A DNA stretch of 61,437 nucleotides from CAZHPA01 sp964533945 (GCA_964533945.1 CAZHPA010000008.1:1-61437); one strand, 5' to 3'; shown: positions 1 to 7,869, counted from the first letter of the stretch. Notes: a model not told the origin generated them from the sequence alone. Program-made: numbers and translations.

Positions 1-142
1 TATACTTTGATAGCCAAATATTTTTCTTTCTTAAAATGCGCTTATAATATACTAAAGTTTGACTATATATAACACCTGCTTCATGAGCTAGAAAGTCTAA
101 TTGATTTGTTTTGGATATTCTAATTTGCCTAGTTATGTACAT
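1..142 (-). CDS. tnpB: TnpB-family (IS200/IS605, IS1341-type) protein, 5' part only
   Basis: This is the first 47 codons of a gene that leaves the window at its left edge. The translation begins MYITRQIRISKTNQ and continues with LAHEAGVIYSQT and a basic stretch ending WLSKY, which matches the N-terminal region of TnpB, the RNA-guided nuclease carried by IS200/IS605 elements. A good ribosome site (GGAGGG) lies 9 nt before the ATG. No stop is seen in the visible part. Whether the catalytic RuvC residues and zinc finger are intact cannot be seen. The palindrome at 274-313 sits 130 bp upstream and could be the element's end. No tnpA is visible on this side. Confidence 0.75.
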   Translation of the reverse strand, partial: MYITRQIRISKTNQLDFLAHEAGVIYSQTLVYYKRILRKKNIWLSKY

Positions 143-273
143 TACTACTAACCCTCCTTTCTTTAAGTTTTAATCTTAAATCTTAGATTGTAACTTAATT
201 GCATTACTAAACTTTACAAAAATCAAGACAGAATTAGAAATTCCAAAGTTTTATTTTTTCATAAACAGAATGT

Positions 274-313
274 GTGGCGTATACCCCCGGCTAAAGCCGG
301 GGGTATACGCCAC
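274..313. repeat. perfect 40-nt hairpin, possible IS200/IS605 end
   Basis: Two perfectly complementary 18-nt arms, GTGGCGTATACCCCCGGC and its reverse complement, enclose a TAAA loop. It is much more GC-rich than its AT-rich surroundings. The core GGCTAAAGCC resembles the decayed hairpin beside the TnpB remnant at 18910-18929 (AGCTAAAGCT). IS200/IS605 ends carry subterminal hairpins recognised by TnpA, so an element end is the likeliest reading. There is no U-run on either side, so a terminator is less likely. Confidence 0.6.
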
Positions 314-658
314 GGTTGAATAAGCCTAATAAAAAGTTCTACTAATCCGTTAAAGTCAAATAATTTTACCTAATACTTTTTGGGTTATTGAATGATGTTG
401 TAAAAGGGAATGGGTATAATTTAACACAGTTTCTATTAAAGTTTTTGCGTAAAATCAGATGATGTTATTATGTATTGATAGGTTTTTTGATTATGTTAGT
501 TTTTAATTCAATTGAGCATTTAAATAGCACATACTGGCGTTAAATTAAAAATTAATATTATAATAGATGTTAGCGGCAGTAATTGGAAAATTGTTTTTTA
601 GTAAAAAACTACCTAATAATTTTTTGAAGCTTTATATTTTAATTTTATATTTTCAATA
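314..658. other. AT-rich non-coding stretch
   Basis: I see no open reading frame with a ribosome site, no RNA gene and no strong repeat here. A short A/T palindrome near 593-609 (GTTTTTTA and TAAAAAAC around one base) lies downstream of the tRNA on the minus strand and might help end its transcript, but it is weak. Confidence 0.4.
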
Positions 659-731
659 CAGGGGCAGTAGGACTTGAACCCACGACATCAGGTTTTGGAG
701 ACCTGCGTTCTACCAACTGAACTATACCCCT
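659..731 (-). tRNA. trnW: tRNA-Trp (CCA)
   Basis: A full cloverleaf is readable on the minus strand: acceptor AGGGGTA paired with TGCCCCT, D-arm with AGTTGGTA, anticodon loop CTCCAAA with anticodon CCA, and T-loop GTTCAAGTC. Base 73 is G, as expected for tRNA-Trp. CCA is not encoded. A consensus promoter lies directly upstream. The gene stands alone rather than in a tRNA cluster. Confidence 0.97.
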
Positions 732-746
732 ATGCCAACAAAACGC

Positions 747-775
747 ATTATATCACTTCTTTAGCAGGTTGTCAA
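747..775 (-). promoter_or_regulatory. consensus sigma-A promoter of tRNA-Trp
   Basis: On the minus strand TTGACA (770-775) and TATAAT (747-752) are both perfect and are separated by exactly 17 bp. The start of transcription would fall near 740, a few bases before the tRNA. Confidence 0.9.
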
Positions 776-783
776 GCATTTTT

Positions 784-1620
784 TTAAAAATTAATAACAC
801 GCCGCCAAAAACTTCCGGCGGCGTCTTCGTATCCAAATTTAATTCTTAAAGCAGAAGGAGAATAACTGCTTGTTCCAAAATCCATTAAATCGTTGCTTTC
901 AAAATATTCTAAGTGATTGTTGGGGGAAATTTCCCATATTTCGCAATTTTTAAACTCAGAATAGTTTACTTTTTTAAGCGGGTCAAGATTAACAACAATA
1001 AATTTTCTATATCCTATATCATATAAAGGTTTTATTGGTAAATTGTCGACTATGCCGCCATCAATGTAAAAGTTGCCTTGTATTTTCTCAATGTCAAAAA
1101 TGCCGGGAATGGCTGAAGTTGCAAGAAGCACAGATTCTATTTTTTCAGGAACCATATTGTTAAGCATAAAATATTTGGCTTTAAAAGAAGGTATTTTGCA
1201 GCAAGCGGCATACGTTAAAATTTTGCTTTTGCTTATGTAATTTAAATCTAAATAGTTATCAATTATTTCAAGCAATGCCGTTCTTGTAAATATTCCAATG
1301 CGACAAAGCATTTCAGGCTTAATATTTTTAATAAGTTTAGGCAGTCTTTGCGGAGTGCATATTGTTGTTAGCGCCACATTAACTACTGCTTCCATTTTAG
1401 ATTTATTAAGCTGCAAAACATATTCCTTTGAAATATTTCGCCAAATATACTCTGCAAGTTCGTAATTGCCCTGAACAAATAAAGTAGCGTTTAAGCCGCC
1501 AATTGAAACGCCAGAAACTGCCGAAATACTTTTATCTAAACCCTTTTCTCTTAAAAATTTCCAAACCCCTATTTGATACGCTCCCTTTGCGCCACCACCT
1601 CCAAAAACTAAGCCAACCAT
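784..1620 (-). CDS. patatin-like phospholipase
   Basis: Predicted serine acyl hydrolase of the patatin family (RssA/YlbK type), 278 residues. The glycine-rich oxyanion loop GGGGAKG is at residues 7-13, the nucleophile elbow GVSIGG places the catalytic serine at residue 39, and the partner aspartate is in DGGIVDN near residue 190, so the Ser-Asp dyad is complete. I chose the ATG at 1620 because GGAGGG precedes it by 7 nt and the protein then begins directly with the first beta strand. An upstream in-frame start at 1692 would overlap the next gene and adds no conserved sequence. No signal peptide, so probably cytosolic. Substrate unknown; these enzymes cleave acyl groups from lipids. Confidence 0.88.
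   Translation of the reverse strand: MVGLVFGGGGAKGAYQIGVWKFLREKGLDKSISAVSGVSIGGLNATLFVQGNYELAEYIWRNISKEYVLQLNKSKMEAVVNVALTTICTPQRLPKLIKNIKPEMLCRIGIFTRTALLEIIDNYLDLNYISKSKILTYAACCKIPSFKAKYFMLNNMVPEKIESVLLATSAIPGIFDIEKIQGNFYIDGGIVDNLPIKPLYDIGYRKFIVVNLDPLKKVNYSEFKNCEIWEISPNNHLEYFESNDLMDFGTSSYSPSALRIKFGYEDAAGSFWRRVINF
799..824 (-). terminator. intrinsic terminator overlapping the end of the patatin gene
   Basis: ACGCCGCC and GGCGGCGT form a perfect 8-bp GC stem with a 10-nt loop. On the minus strand a U-rich stretch follows. The stem lies inside the last codons of the patatin gene, so coding and terminator sequence are shared. Confidence 0.75.
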
Positions 1621-1678
1621 ACAAAAACCCTCCAAAATTTTGCCTATTAAAAAATATGCTTTGAAGGGTTTATGAGTG

Positions 1679-2551
1679 CTAGTACTTTTCAAATTCGATT
1701 TTTTCGATTACAACGTCTTCTTTAGGCTTGTCTTTTTCATCTGTTTCAACAGCAGCTATTTTGTCAACAATATCCATTCCTTCAATAACGTGCCCAAAAA
1801 CTGTATGTTTAAAGTCTAAAGAAGGCGTGCCGCCATTTGCAATATAACTTTCTACAATATCAAGAGGAAATGCGTCTTTTATTGCTATATCTTTTCCGTC
1901 TCCATCTTGTCCAATAATTTCATTAATATTTTCTTTTGCAAATTCAAAGTCTTGCGCTTCTTGTTCGTATAACGTTGGCTTTTGAACTATGAAAAATTGG
2001 CTTCCATTTGTATTTTCTCCAGCATTTGCCATAGATAATGCGCCACGTATATTTCTTAGACCATATGAAAATTCATCTTCGAAAGAAGTACCCCAAATAC
2101 TCTCTCCGCCTGTACCATCTCCCGTTGGGTCGCCACCTTGTATCATAAAATCGTTAATTACTCTATGGAATTTAATTCCGTTGTAATAGCCATTTTTTGC
2201 ATGGGTTATAAAGTTTTCAACTGCTTTTGGGGCAAGCTCCGGAAAAAAGCGCAATTTTATAACACCCATATTAGTAGTCATAACAGCTATTTCTTCACCT
2301 TTTTTAATTTCTGAAAATTGAGGGCTTGGTTCGCTCATTTTAGTTTCTCCTTCTACTGTTGTTGGTGCTGGTGTTTCGGTCTCTGTTGGAGTTTCAATTG
2401 GATTCTCAGTTTCGGTTTCTGGCAAAGGAGAAGGTGAAGGTTCTTCTGTTTGCGTTGCAGGTGGTTGTTCATTTGTGCTAGGTGTTGCAGCACAACCCGA
2501 AAGCGCAACCGTTAATATTGCTCCTGCAACTATTAATTTTTTTCTTAACAT
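1679..2551 (-). CDS. cyclophilin-type peptidyl-prolyl isomerase lipoprotein
   Basis: A 290-residue protein with a lipobox (LTVALSGC), so probably acylated at Cys20 and anchored outside the membrane. Residues about 22-80 are a Pro/Thr/Glu-rich tether. The cyclophilin fold follows from about residue 85, with FHRVINDFMIQGGDP and NGSQFFIV, the core active-site motifs of the family. A roughly 35-residue acidic insertion lies between the FFIV strand and the last part of the domain. Likely role: cis-trans isomerisation of prolines in exported proteins. AAAGGA precedes the ATG. Its stop is 58 nt upstream of the patatin start, so the two may be cotranscribed. Confidence 0.9.
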   Translation of the reverse strand: MLRKKLIVAGAILTVALSGCAATPSTNEQPPATQTEEPSPSPLPETETENPIETPTETETPAPTTVEGETKMSEPSPQFSEIKKGEEIAVMTTNMGVIKLRFFPELAPKAVENFITHAKNGYYNGIKFHRVINDFMIQGGDPTGDGTGGESIWGTSFEDEFSYGLRNIRGALSMANAGENTNGSQFFIVQKPTLYEQEAQDFEFAKENINEIIGQDGDGKDIAIKDAFPLDIVESYIANGGTPSLDFKHTVFGHVIEGMDIVDKIAAVETDEKDKPKEDVVIEKIEFEKY

Positions 2552-2652
2552 AATTTTAGTCCTTTCAGTATTTTATAAAACCCATAATAATAGTAAAGCA
2601 TATTTTTGTCAACCTGCTATAATAATTTCATTAAAATGTAACATATATGTAA

Positions 2653-2681
2653 TTGTATTATAGGCTTAAAAGTGAGATAAT
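2653..2681 (+). promoter_or_regulatory. sigma-A-like promoter
   Basis: TTGTAT (2653-2658) and GATAAT (2676-2681) with a 17-bp spacer lie upstream of the envelope protein gene starting at 2718. The promoter of the divergent cyclophilin gene must lie in the same 166-bp gap, but I did not find a clear one. Confidence 0.6.
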
Positions 2682-2717
2682 ATAAAAAGTAACACGATAT
2701 GCAAGGAGCGTTGCATT

Positions 2718-3710
2718 ATGAATAAATTTATTTTGATTTTATGTATAACAATTACTTTTAATATATGCTGTTATAAACAGCAAGTCTTTGCCCAGCCTTT
2801 AGAAAAACCTGCGCTTCAAATTAACAGCAGTTTGGAAATGGACGGCAGGCTTCCAATTATTGATGATAAGGCAAATGACGAAAAATTAGCCCAAGCTTTA
2901 AATGATAAAATTATGGAAATCCATGCCGAAAAATTAAGAATTGCCAAAAAAAATAATATTAAAAAAATAGAATTTGATTACGACTATAAAGAATCAAATA
3001 ATTGTGGAACAATTTTATTTATTTCAAAAATAACCGCATTAACAACAAAAGAAGAAATAACAACAATAAATTTTGATATTGAAACAGGCGAAATATTAAC
3101 GTTATATGATTTCTTAGGCGTTAATGCCTTGCAAATTGTTAATCGTATTGTTTTGGACGAAATGAGAAAATCTCCTGATAGATATAATGCAGAATTTGAC
3201 GGTGTTAGCAATAATCAAAACTTTTTTATTGAAGACGAAGATATAGTTTTAGTTTTTAATGAAAATGAAATTGCCTTTGCAGCAGAAGGAATTGTTAAAA
3301 TCAGAGTTAATCTTAATGCTGTTAAAAACGTTGTTATTAGCGATTATAGAATTTTAAAAGACTATTACGAATTAAAAATGATTCCTTTAAGAGAAGTTTG
3401 TACAGGGTTTGGATACAATGTGTCTTGGAATTTAGCGGCAAAATCCGTTGTTGTAACACGAGGAGATTTTACCGCCAACATAACAATTGATAAAAACTTA
3501 TATTCAAAAGGAAAAAATGCCGCGCGTTCTTTAGAATCGGCGCCACTATTAATAGATGGGGTTTGCTTTGTTCCACTGTCGTTTTTTGAGCTTATGCTTG
3601 ATGCAAGCTATAGCTTTGATGAAGACGAAAATATTATTTTTTCTCAGTATAATCCGGCACCTCAACAACCAAGCCATTCTTCACCTGTTTTTCCTCAAAA
3701 TTTATATTAA
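2718..3710 (+). CDS. secreted DUF3298 / copper-amine-oxidase-N-like protein
   Basis: 330 residues with an N-terminal signal peptide (hydrophobic residues 4-18, cleavage probably after VFAQ). Residues about 30-210 look like the DUF4163/DUF3298 region found in RsiV and PdaC-like envelope proteins (FDIETGEILTLYDFL, FNENEIAFAAEGI). Residues about 215-310 resemble the copper-amine-oxidase N-terminal or stalk domain (MIPLREVCTGFGYNVSW, PLLIDGVCFVPLSFF), often used by clostridia for cell-surface attachment. A Pro/Ser-rich tail follows. Function not known. The 3' end overlaps the convergent helicase gene by 77 bp. AAGGAG precedes the ATG. Confidence 0.75.
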   Translation: MNKFILILCITITFNICCYKQQVFAQPLEKPALQINSSLEMDGRLPIIDDKANDEKLAQALNDKIMEIHAEKLRIAKKNNIKKIEFDYDYKESNNCGTILFISKITALTTKEEITTINFDIETGEILTLYDFLGVNALQIVNRIVLDEMRKSPDRYNAEFDGVSNNQNFFIEDEDIVLVFNENEIAFAAEGIVKIRVNLNAVKNVVISDYRILKDYYELKMIPLREVCTGFGYNVSWNLAAKSVVVTRGDFTANITIDKNLYSKGKNAARSLESAPLLIDGVCFVPLSFFELMLDASYSFDEDENIIFSQYNPAPQQPSHSSPVFPQNLY

Positions 3711-4764
3711 GCCTCCTCCCAATTTTTTTAATAGATGAAATATCGCTTGGAGTTGCAATTGAAAAAGCAACTCCTTGCAAACCCATTCTTCCTGTTCTTC
3801 CAATTCTGTGCAAATATGTTGTTTCGTTGTATGGAACGTCCATATTAATAATATAAGTTATGTTTTTAATATCAAGCCCTCTAGCCGCAATATCAGAAGC
3901 CAAAAGAATTTTTATGCGCCCTTCTCTAAAATCTAAAAGTGCTTTTTTGCGTTCGTTTTTAAGCTTTTCTCCATACAAAGGCGAAGCTTTTATGCCATGA
4001 AAATTAAGACGCTTTGAAAGAATTTCAAGTTCGTTTGCGTCATTAATAAAAACAATAGCCTTTTCGATTTTTAAAGCATAAATAATTTTTCTAAGCACAT
4101 CAATTTTATCACGCTTTTCGCAAACAAAAAAGCCATGAGAAATATTTTTGGTTTCATTAACACTAACAACTTGCAAATCTTTAGACATTTTCTTGGCCAA
4201 AGAAATTGTATCTTTGCTTGTTGTTGCGCTAAAGAAAAGGAGTTGCCTGTCTTTAAGTGTTGTTTTAACAACGCTTAAAACATTTTCAATATTTTTTTCA
4301 TTAAGCATTGCGTCTGCTTCGTCTATAACAATTGTTTTAACAAAATGCATTGTTAGTTTTTTTAATTTAACAAGTTCTAAAATACGCCCCGACGAGCCAA
4401 TTATAATTTTAGGCTTTTGCTTCAACTGTTCCAATTGCTTTTGCTTGCTTGCACCGCCTATAATTAGGGCAGCAACGTCTTTCATTAGTAAATCTGCTTG
4501 ATTTTTAATTTGAACGGCAAGTTCGTGCGTTGGAGTTAAAATAACAGCTTGGGGATTTTTAATTTCAAAATTAATATTTTGAATAACAGGCAACAAAAAA
4601 CACAGGGTTTTACCTGTTCCCGTGGTGCTTTTTGCATATACGTCTTTGCCTTCTAAAATAGGAGGTATTGACTTTTGTTGAATTTGCGTTGGAGTTGTAA
4701 TGTTGCTTTGTTTAAGAACGCTTGTTAAATATTCTGTTGTTAAATTATCAAATGAGTTTATCAT
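3634..4764 (-). CDS. DEAD-box RNA helicase
   Basis: 376-residue ATP-dependent RNA helicase. Motifs in order: Q motif (TPTQIQQKSIPP, residues 24-35), Walker A STTGTGKT, PTHEL (PTREL variant), DEAD in VIDEADAML, SAT, a RecA2 domain with ARGLDI, and HRIGRTGR. Both RecA domains are complete and there is almost no C-terminal extension, so it is a minimal core enzyme; RNA substrate unknown. The last 77 bp overlap the convergent envelope-protein gene. Confidence 0.93.
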   Translation of the reverse strand: MINSFDNLTTEYLTSVLKQSNITTPTQIQQKSIPPILEGKDVYAKSTTGTGKTLCFLLPVIQNINFEIKNPQAVILTPTHELAVQIKNQADLLMKDVAALIIGGASKQKQLEQLKQKPKIIIGSSGRILELVKLKKLTMHFVKTIVIDEADAMLNEKNIENVLSVVKTTLKDRQLLFFSATTSKDTISLAKKMSKDLQVVSVNETKNISHGFFVCEKRDKIDVLRKIIYALKIEKAIVFINDANELEILSKRLNFHGIKASPLYGEKLKNERKKALLDFREGRIKILLASDIAARGLDIKNITYIINMDVPYNETTYLHRIGRTGRMGLQGVAFSIATPSDISSIKKIGRRLNINFEEKQVKNGLVVEVPDYTEKK

Positions 4765-4801
4765 ATCACAAAGCTTAACATATTAAAATCTAAAAGTCAA
4801 C

Positions 4802-5080
4802 TTAATTTTGGCCGCTGTCGTCATTAATAAATAAATATTCATCTGGCTTAACAAGCCCAAGTTGTTCTCTTGCAACTTTTTCTACATATTTATCACTGCT
4901 TGAAATTAAAAGCTCGCTTTTTAATTGTTCTGTCAATTTCTTTTCTTCCTCGATTTTGCTAATTACATCTGCTTTTTCTTTTTCCAGTTTGCCATAATCT
5001 TTTAATTGAAATGAAACAACTGTTCCAAAAAATGCTATTAGTATAACCCATATTAAAATAAAAAATTTTGCCCTAAACAT
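4802..5080 (-). CDS. divIC: septum formation initiator (DivIC/FtsB family)
   Basis: 92-residue bitopic protein: short basic N-terminus, one membrane helix (about residues 5-25), a coiled coil (about 28-65) and the conserved VEKVAREQLGLVKPDE segment typical of DivIC. It works in the divisome with FtsL and DivIB. I chose the ATG at 5080, 7 nt after GAGGTGG, rather than a TTG 15 nt upstream that would fall on top of the ribosome site. It lies downstream of yabP-yabQ, the standard clostridial order. Confidence 0.9.
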   Translation of the reverse strand: MFRAKFFILIWVILIAFFGTVVSFQLKDYGKLEKEKADVISKIEEEKKLTEQLKSELLISSSDKYVEKVAREQLGLVKPDEYLFINDDSGQN

Positions 5081-5139
5081 TTTAAACCACCTCAAAATAA
5101 GCTATTGCTTTTTTGCTTTTAGAATAGTCTAACTTATTT

Positions 5140-5661
5140 TTAAACCTTCTTTAATATAATGTTAACGTCTTTTTTTAATCTATCTTTTTTTATTTTGGCA
5201 TATGTTTTGCCTTTTTGCAATAGCTTTTTAACATTACTAATTACGTTTAAAAGCGAAGGTTTGACAAAATTATACGGTATATACAAAATTTTTAAAAGAA
5301 TTTTAATAGGGAAAAACAATATTTTAAATGTAACTGTTAAAATTTGCTTTGCAATATTTAATATTGTAAGTGATACTTTTAATACAAAAGGGCTTATTGC
5401 AAAAAAATACAAAATAACTCCTATTAAAGCTCCAATCATAGAGAAAATACGAATTTCTCCATAATTTTCATTAAGCATAAAATAGAACATAATAAATGAT
5501 GCCAAAAGCCAATATATTAAATCTTCTATTTGAGTTAAAAAATTTCCATGCTTAAAAAGCCTGCGAAATATTCTAAAAATGTCGTATATAAAGCCAAGAA
5601 TACCGCCGACGGCAATTGTTGAGAAAAATAATAGCGTTTGAGCATTTACCGATAAAATCAT
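5140..5661 (-). CDS. yabQ: spore cortex biosynthesis protein YabQ
   Basis: 173-residue membrane protein with hydrophobic helices around residues 8-28, 46-64, 70-90 and 90-115 and a Lys-rich C-terminal tail. The N-terminal half (GGILGFIYDIFRIFRR) is the YabQ signature. In Bacillus, YabQ is needed for cortex formation and localises to the forespore membrane. Its ATG overlaps the yabP stop (ATGA), so translation is coupled. Confidence 0.92.
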   Translation of the reverse strand: MILSVNAQTLLFFSTIAVGGILGFIYDIFRIFRRLFKHGNFLTQIEDLIYWLLASFIMFYFMLNENYGEIRIFSMIGALIGVILYFFAISPFVLKVSLTILNIAKQILTVTFKILFFPIKILLKILYIPYNFVKPSLLNVISNVKKLLQKGKTYAKIKKDRLKKDVNIILKKV

Positions 5662-5945
5662 TTAAATAAACTCCTAAGAAATGATGGCTTGCCTCGTCCG
5701 CCCGAAACTTGTTCTTCATATGCTATGCTAACTATTTCTCCCCCAACTTCAAGTTCGCCGCTTTCAAGATTAAGCTTTTTAACGTGAAGATTAACACCAC
5801 GCAAAATTAAAACTCCCATTTCGGTATCTGCAATAATAACTTCTTCATCAAACGACACTACTTCAATAACACCTGTTACAGACGTAGTTTGTCTGCGTTC
5901 AATATTAATTGAATGACGTGAATGCGCTCTTTTATCATCTATCAT
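5658..5945 (-). CDS. yabP: sporulation protein YabP
   Basis: 95-residue YabP/YqfC-family protein. Pattern of beta strands with NIERRQTTSVTGV, VSFDEEVIIADTEMG and LNLESGELEVGGEI. I chose the ATG at 5945, preceded by GGGGG with a 7-nt gap; the in-frame ATG at 5960 has no ribosome site. It overlaps yabQ by 4 bp. In many Firmicutes an S4-domain gene (hslR/yabO) precedes yabP; here the upstream neighbour is instead a divergent signal peptidase. Confidence 0.92.
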   Translation of the reverse strand: MIDDKRAHSRHSINIERRQTTSVTGVIEVVSFDEEVIIADTEMGVLILRGVNLHVKKLNLESGELEVGGEIVSIAYEEQVSGGRGKPSFLRSLFK

Positions 5946-6129
5946 AAAAAATACCCCCATTAATTTTTGACTGCTACATATTATATGATAAATATATAAA
6001 CAAGCAAGCTAACTTATGATTAAATTTTTTCTTTTAAAGTTTTAATACTTGTGATATAATATAACGTATACATATTATAGATTAGCTAAAGCATATTTTA
6101 GCCTATAACTTTAACTTGGAGATGTTAAA

Positions 6130-6675
6130 ATGAATATTAATGCTAAAATTGATGTTAAAAAAGAAATAATAAGTTGGATAAAAACCGTTATATTTGCTGT
6201 TATTTTTGCTCTTTGCATAAACAATTTTGTTATGGTTAATGCTTCTGTTCCAACACGCTCTATGGAAAAAACAATTATGCCCGGCGACAGAATTATGGCT
6301 TTTAGGCTGGCATATTTATTTTCAAAGCCAGAAAGATTTGATGTTGTTATTTTTAAATTTCCTGATGATGAAACTATGCTTTACGTTAAACGTATAATTG
6401 GTATGCCGGGGGAAACAATTGAAATTAAAGATGGCAAAGTGTATGTTAACAACAGCACAGAACCTTTAGATGACTCTTTTGTTAATGAAACACCAGAAGG
6501 AAATTATGGGCCTTATGAAGTTCCCGAAGGGCATTATTTTATGCTTGGAGATAATCGCAACAATTCGGCAGATTCAAAAATGTGGAATAATAAATATTTA
6601 AGTGAAGATAAAATTTTAGGGGAGGCTGTTTTTAAATACTATCCTAAAATCGAACTTTTTAAAAAGGTGGAATAA
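6130..6675 (+). CDS. lepB: signal peptidase I (copy 1)
   Basis: 181-residue type I signal peptidase with one N-terminal membrane helix (about residues 17-37). The catalytic serine is in PTRSMEKT (S44) and the general-base lysine is in YVKRIIGMPGE (K87). The C-terminal box GDNRNNSADSKMW is present. The enzyme cleaves signal peptides of Sec-exported proteins on the outer side of the membrane. First member of a tandem array: a wrecked copy and a second intact copy follow at once. TTGGAG precedes the ATG. Confidence 0.95.
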   Translation: MNINAKIDVKKEIISWIKTVIFAVIFALCINNFVMVNASVPTRSMEKTIMPGDRIMAFRLAYLFSKPERFDVVIFKFPDDETMLYVKRIIGMPGETIEIKDGKVYVNNSTEPLDDSFVNETPEGNYGPYEVPEGHYFMLGDNRNNSADSKMWNNKYLSEDKILGEAVFKYYPKIELFKKVE

Positions 6676-6676
6676 T

Positions 6677-6828
6677 ATGAAGCAAGAAGTTATGAAAGAA
6701 ATTTTAAGTTGGCTAAAAATGCTAACGTTTTCATCTGTCTTTGTTCTTTGCATAAGTAATTTGTTTTGGTTGATGCTTCTGCTCAAACATGTTTTATGGA
6801 AAAAGTAATTTTAAAATAGAACTTTTTA
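6677..6828 (+). pseudogene. degenerate signal peptidase I copy
   Basis: The first 19 residues read from this point (MKQEVMKEILSWLKMLTFS) are identical to the start of the gene at 6844. The frame then shifts near the VNASVP region and stops at 6808. After the GGAAAAA that normally follows the active-site serine codon, the sequence jumps to the equivalent of the last codons of copy 1 (AAAATAGAACTTTTTAA), so about 350 bp of the interior are missing. The active site is lost. It starts 1 nt after the copy 1 stop, which fits decay of a former tandem duplicate by internal deletion. Confidence 0.88.
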
Positions 6829-6843
6829 ATAAGGAGGAATAAC

Positions 6844-7365
6844 ATGAAACAAGAAGTTATGAAAGAAATTTTAAGCTGGCTAAAAATGCTAACGTTTTCA
6901 GTTGTTTTTGCTCTTTGTATAAATACGTTCGTTATGGTTAACGCTTCTGTTCCAACAGGTTCTATGGAAAAAACAATTATGATAGGCGACAGAATTATGG
7001 CTTTTAGGTTGGCATATTCAATTTCTGAACCGGAAAGATTTGACGTTGTTGTGCTAAATCTTCCAGACGACAAAGAAACACTTTATGTTAAGCGTATAAT
7101 TGGTATGCCTGGGGAAACAATTGAAATTAAAGATGGCAAAGTGTATATTAATAATAGCGCAGAACCTCTTGATGACTCTTTTGTTAATGAAATTCCATAT
7201 GGAAACTTTGAACCGTATACTATACCAGAAGGCGAATATTTTATGCTTGGAGATAACCGAAATAATTCGCTTGACTCAAGGGCATGGCCATATGTTTCTG
7301 TTAATGGCGAAAATTTTGTTGGGAAAGCGTTGTTTAAATACTATCCCGGCATTAAATTATTTTAA
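6844..7365 (+). CDS. lepB: signal peptidase I (copy 2)
   Basis: 173-residue type I signal peptidase, clearly a tandem duplicate of the gene at 6130. Catalytic serine in PTGSMEKT (S40), lysine in YVKRIIGMPGE (K83), conserved GDNRNNSLDSRAW. Single N-terminal membrane helix. AAGGAGG precedes the ATG. Stretches around the active site are nearly identical between the copies at DNA level, while the substrate-binding strands differ more, so the two may prefer different preproteins. Confidence 0.95.
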   Translation: MKQEVMKEILSWLKMLTFSVVFALCINTFVMVNASVPTGSMEKTIMIGDRIMAFRLAYSISEPERFDVVVLNLPDDKETLYVKRIIGMPGETIEIKDGKVYINNSAEPLDDSFVNEIPYGNFEPYTIPEGEYFMLGDNRNNSLDSRAWPYVSVNGENFVGKALFKYYPGIKLF

Positions 7366-7379
7366 AAGGAGAATTAAAA

Positions 7380-7577
7380 ATGGTTAATGAAAACATGATA
7401 ATTGGTGAAATATTAGAAACAAACAAACAAGTTGTTGTTCCAATTTTATTAGAAGCAGGCTTGCATTGCTTAGGCTGCCCTTCGGCACAAGGCGAAACAC
7501 TTTCTCAAGCGGCGGCTGTTCATGGCATTGATGCAAAAGAATTAGTTGATAAAATTAACAAAGCTTTACAAGCATAA
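7380..7577 (+). CDS. DUF1858 domain protein
   Basis: 65-residue protein matching the DUF1858 family: IGEILETNKQVVVPILLEAG, then CLGCPSA, then a helical end. The CxxC pair could bind metal or take part in redox chemistry; family members are often called hybrid-cluster-associated disulfide proteins, but the function is not established. AAAGGAG precedes the ATG, 14 nt after lepB copy 2, so it is probably the last gene of that transcript. A terminator follows. Confidence 0.85.
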   Translation: MVNENMIIGEILETNKQVVVPILLEAGLHCLGCPSAQGETLSQAAAVHGIDAKELVDKINKALQA

Positions 7578-7588
7578 AACATTTTTTT

Positions 7589-7616
7589 AAAAAAACGGCG
7601 TCCGTGCCGTTTTTTG
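7589..7616. terminator. bidirectional intrinsic terminator
   Basis: AAAAAACGGC and GCCGTTTTTT form a stem with a short loop, A-run on one side and T-run on the other. It can end both the lepB-DUF1858 transcript and the convergent flagellar operon that finishes with csrA. Confidence 0.85.
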
Positions 7617-7644
7617 TTTTTCAATCCTTTGACTTTGATATTTT

Positions 7645-7869
7645 TTATTTTAGTAATTCTTTAATATCTCCTATTTTAACATTTTTAGCTTTGGCAGCTT
7701 CTAAGTTTTCCAGCTTAATTTGCTCATACACTTCTTTTCTATGCACAGGAATACTTTTGTCTGCAACAATTCCAATTTTAACTTGTTCGCCATGAATGCT
7801 TAATATAACAATTTCTACTTCATTGTTAACAATAATCGATTCGCCTTTTTTACGAGTTAGAGCAAGCAC
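7645..7869 (-). CDS. csrA: carbon storage / flagellar translational regulator CsrA
   Basis: 74-residue RNA-binding protein. The start is GTG at 7869, giving the canonical beginning M-LALTRKKGESI; GGAGG lies about 10 nt upstream inside the end of fliW. The core IVILSIHGEQVKIGI and the SIPVHRKEVYEQI segment (RNA-contacting Arg) are intact. In Firmicutes CsrA represses flagellin translation and is held off by FliW, the product of the overlapping upstream gene. Last gene of the flagellar operon. Confidence 0.95.
   Translation of the reverse strand: MLALTRKKGESIIVNNEVEIVILSIHGEQVKIGIVADKSIPVHRKEVYEQIKLENLEAAKAKNVKIGDIKELLK

Noticed and set aside
7380..7577. DUF1858 protein as a partner of the adjacent signal peptidases
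   Set aside because: Only adjacency supports it; the family occurs next to many unrelated genes.
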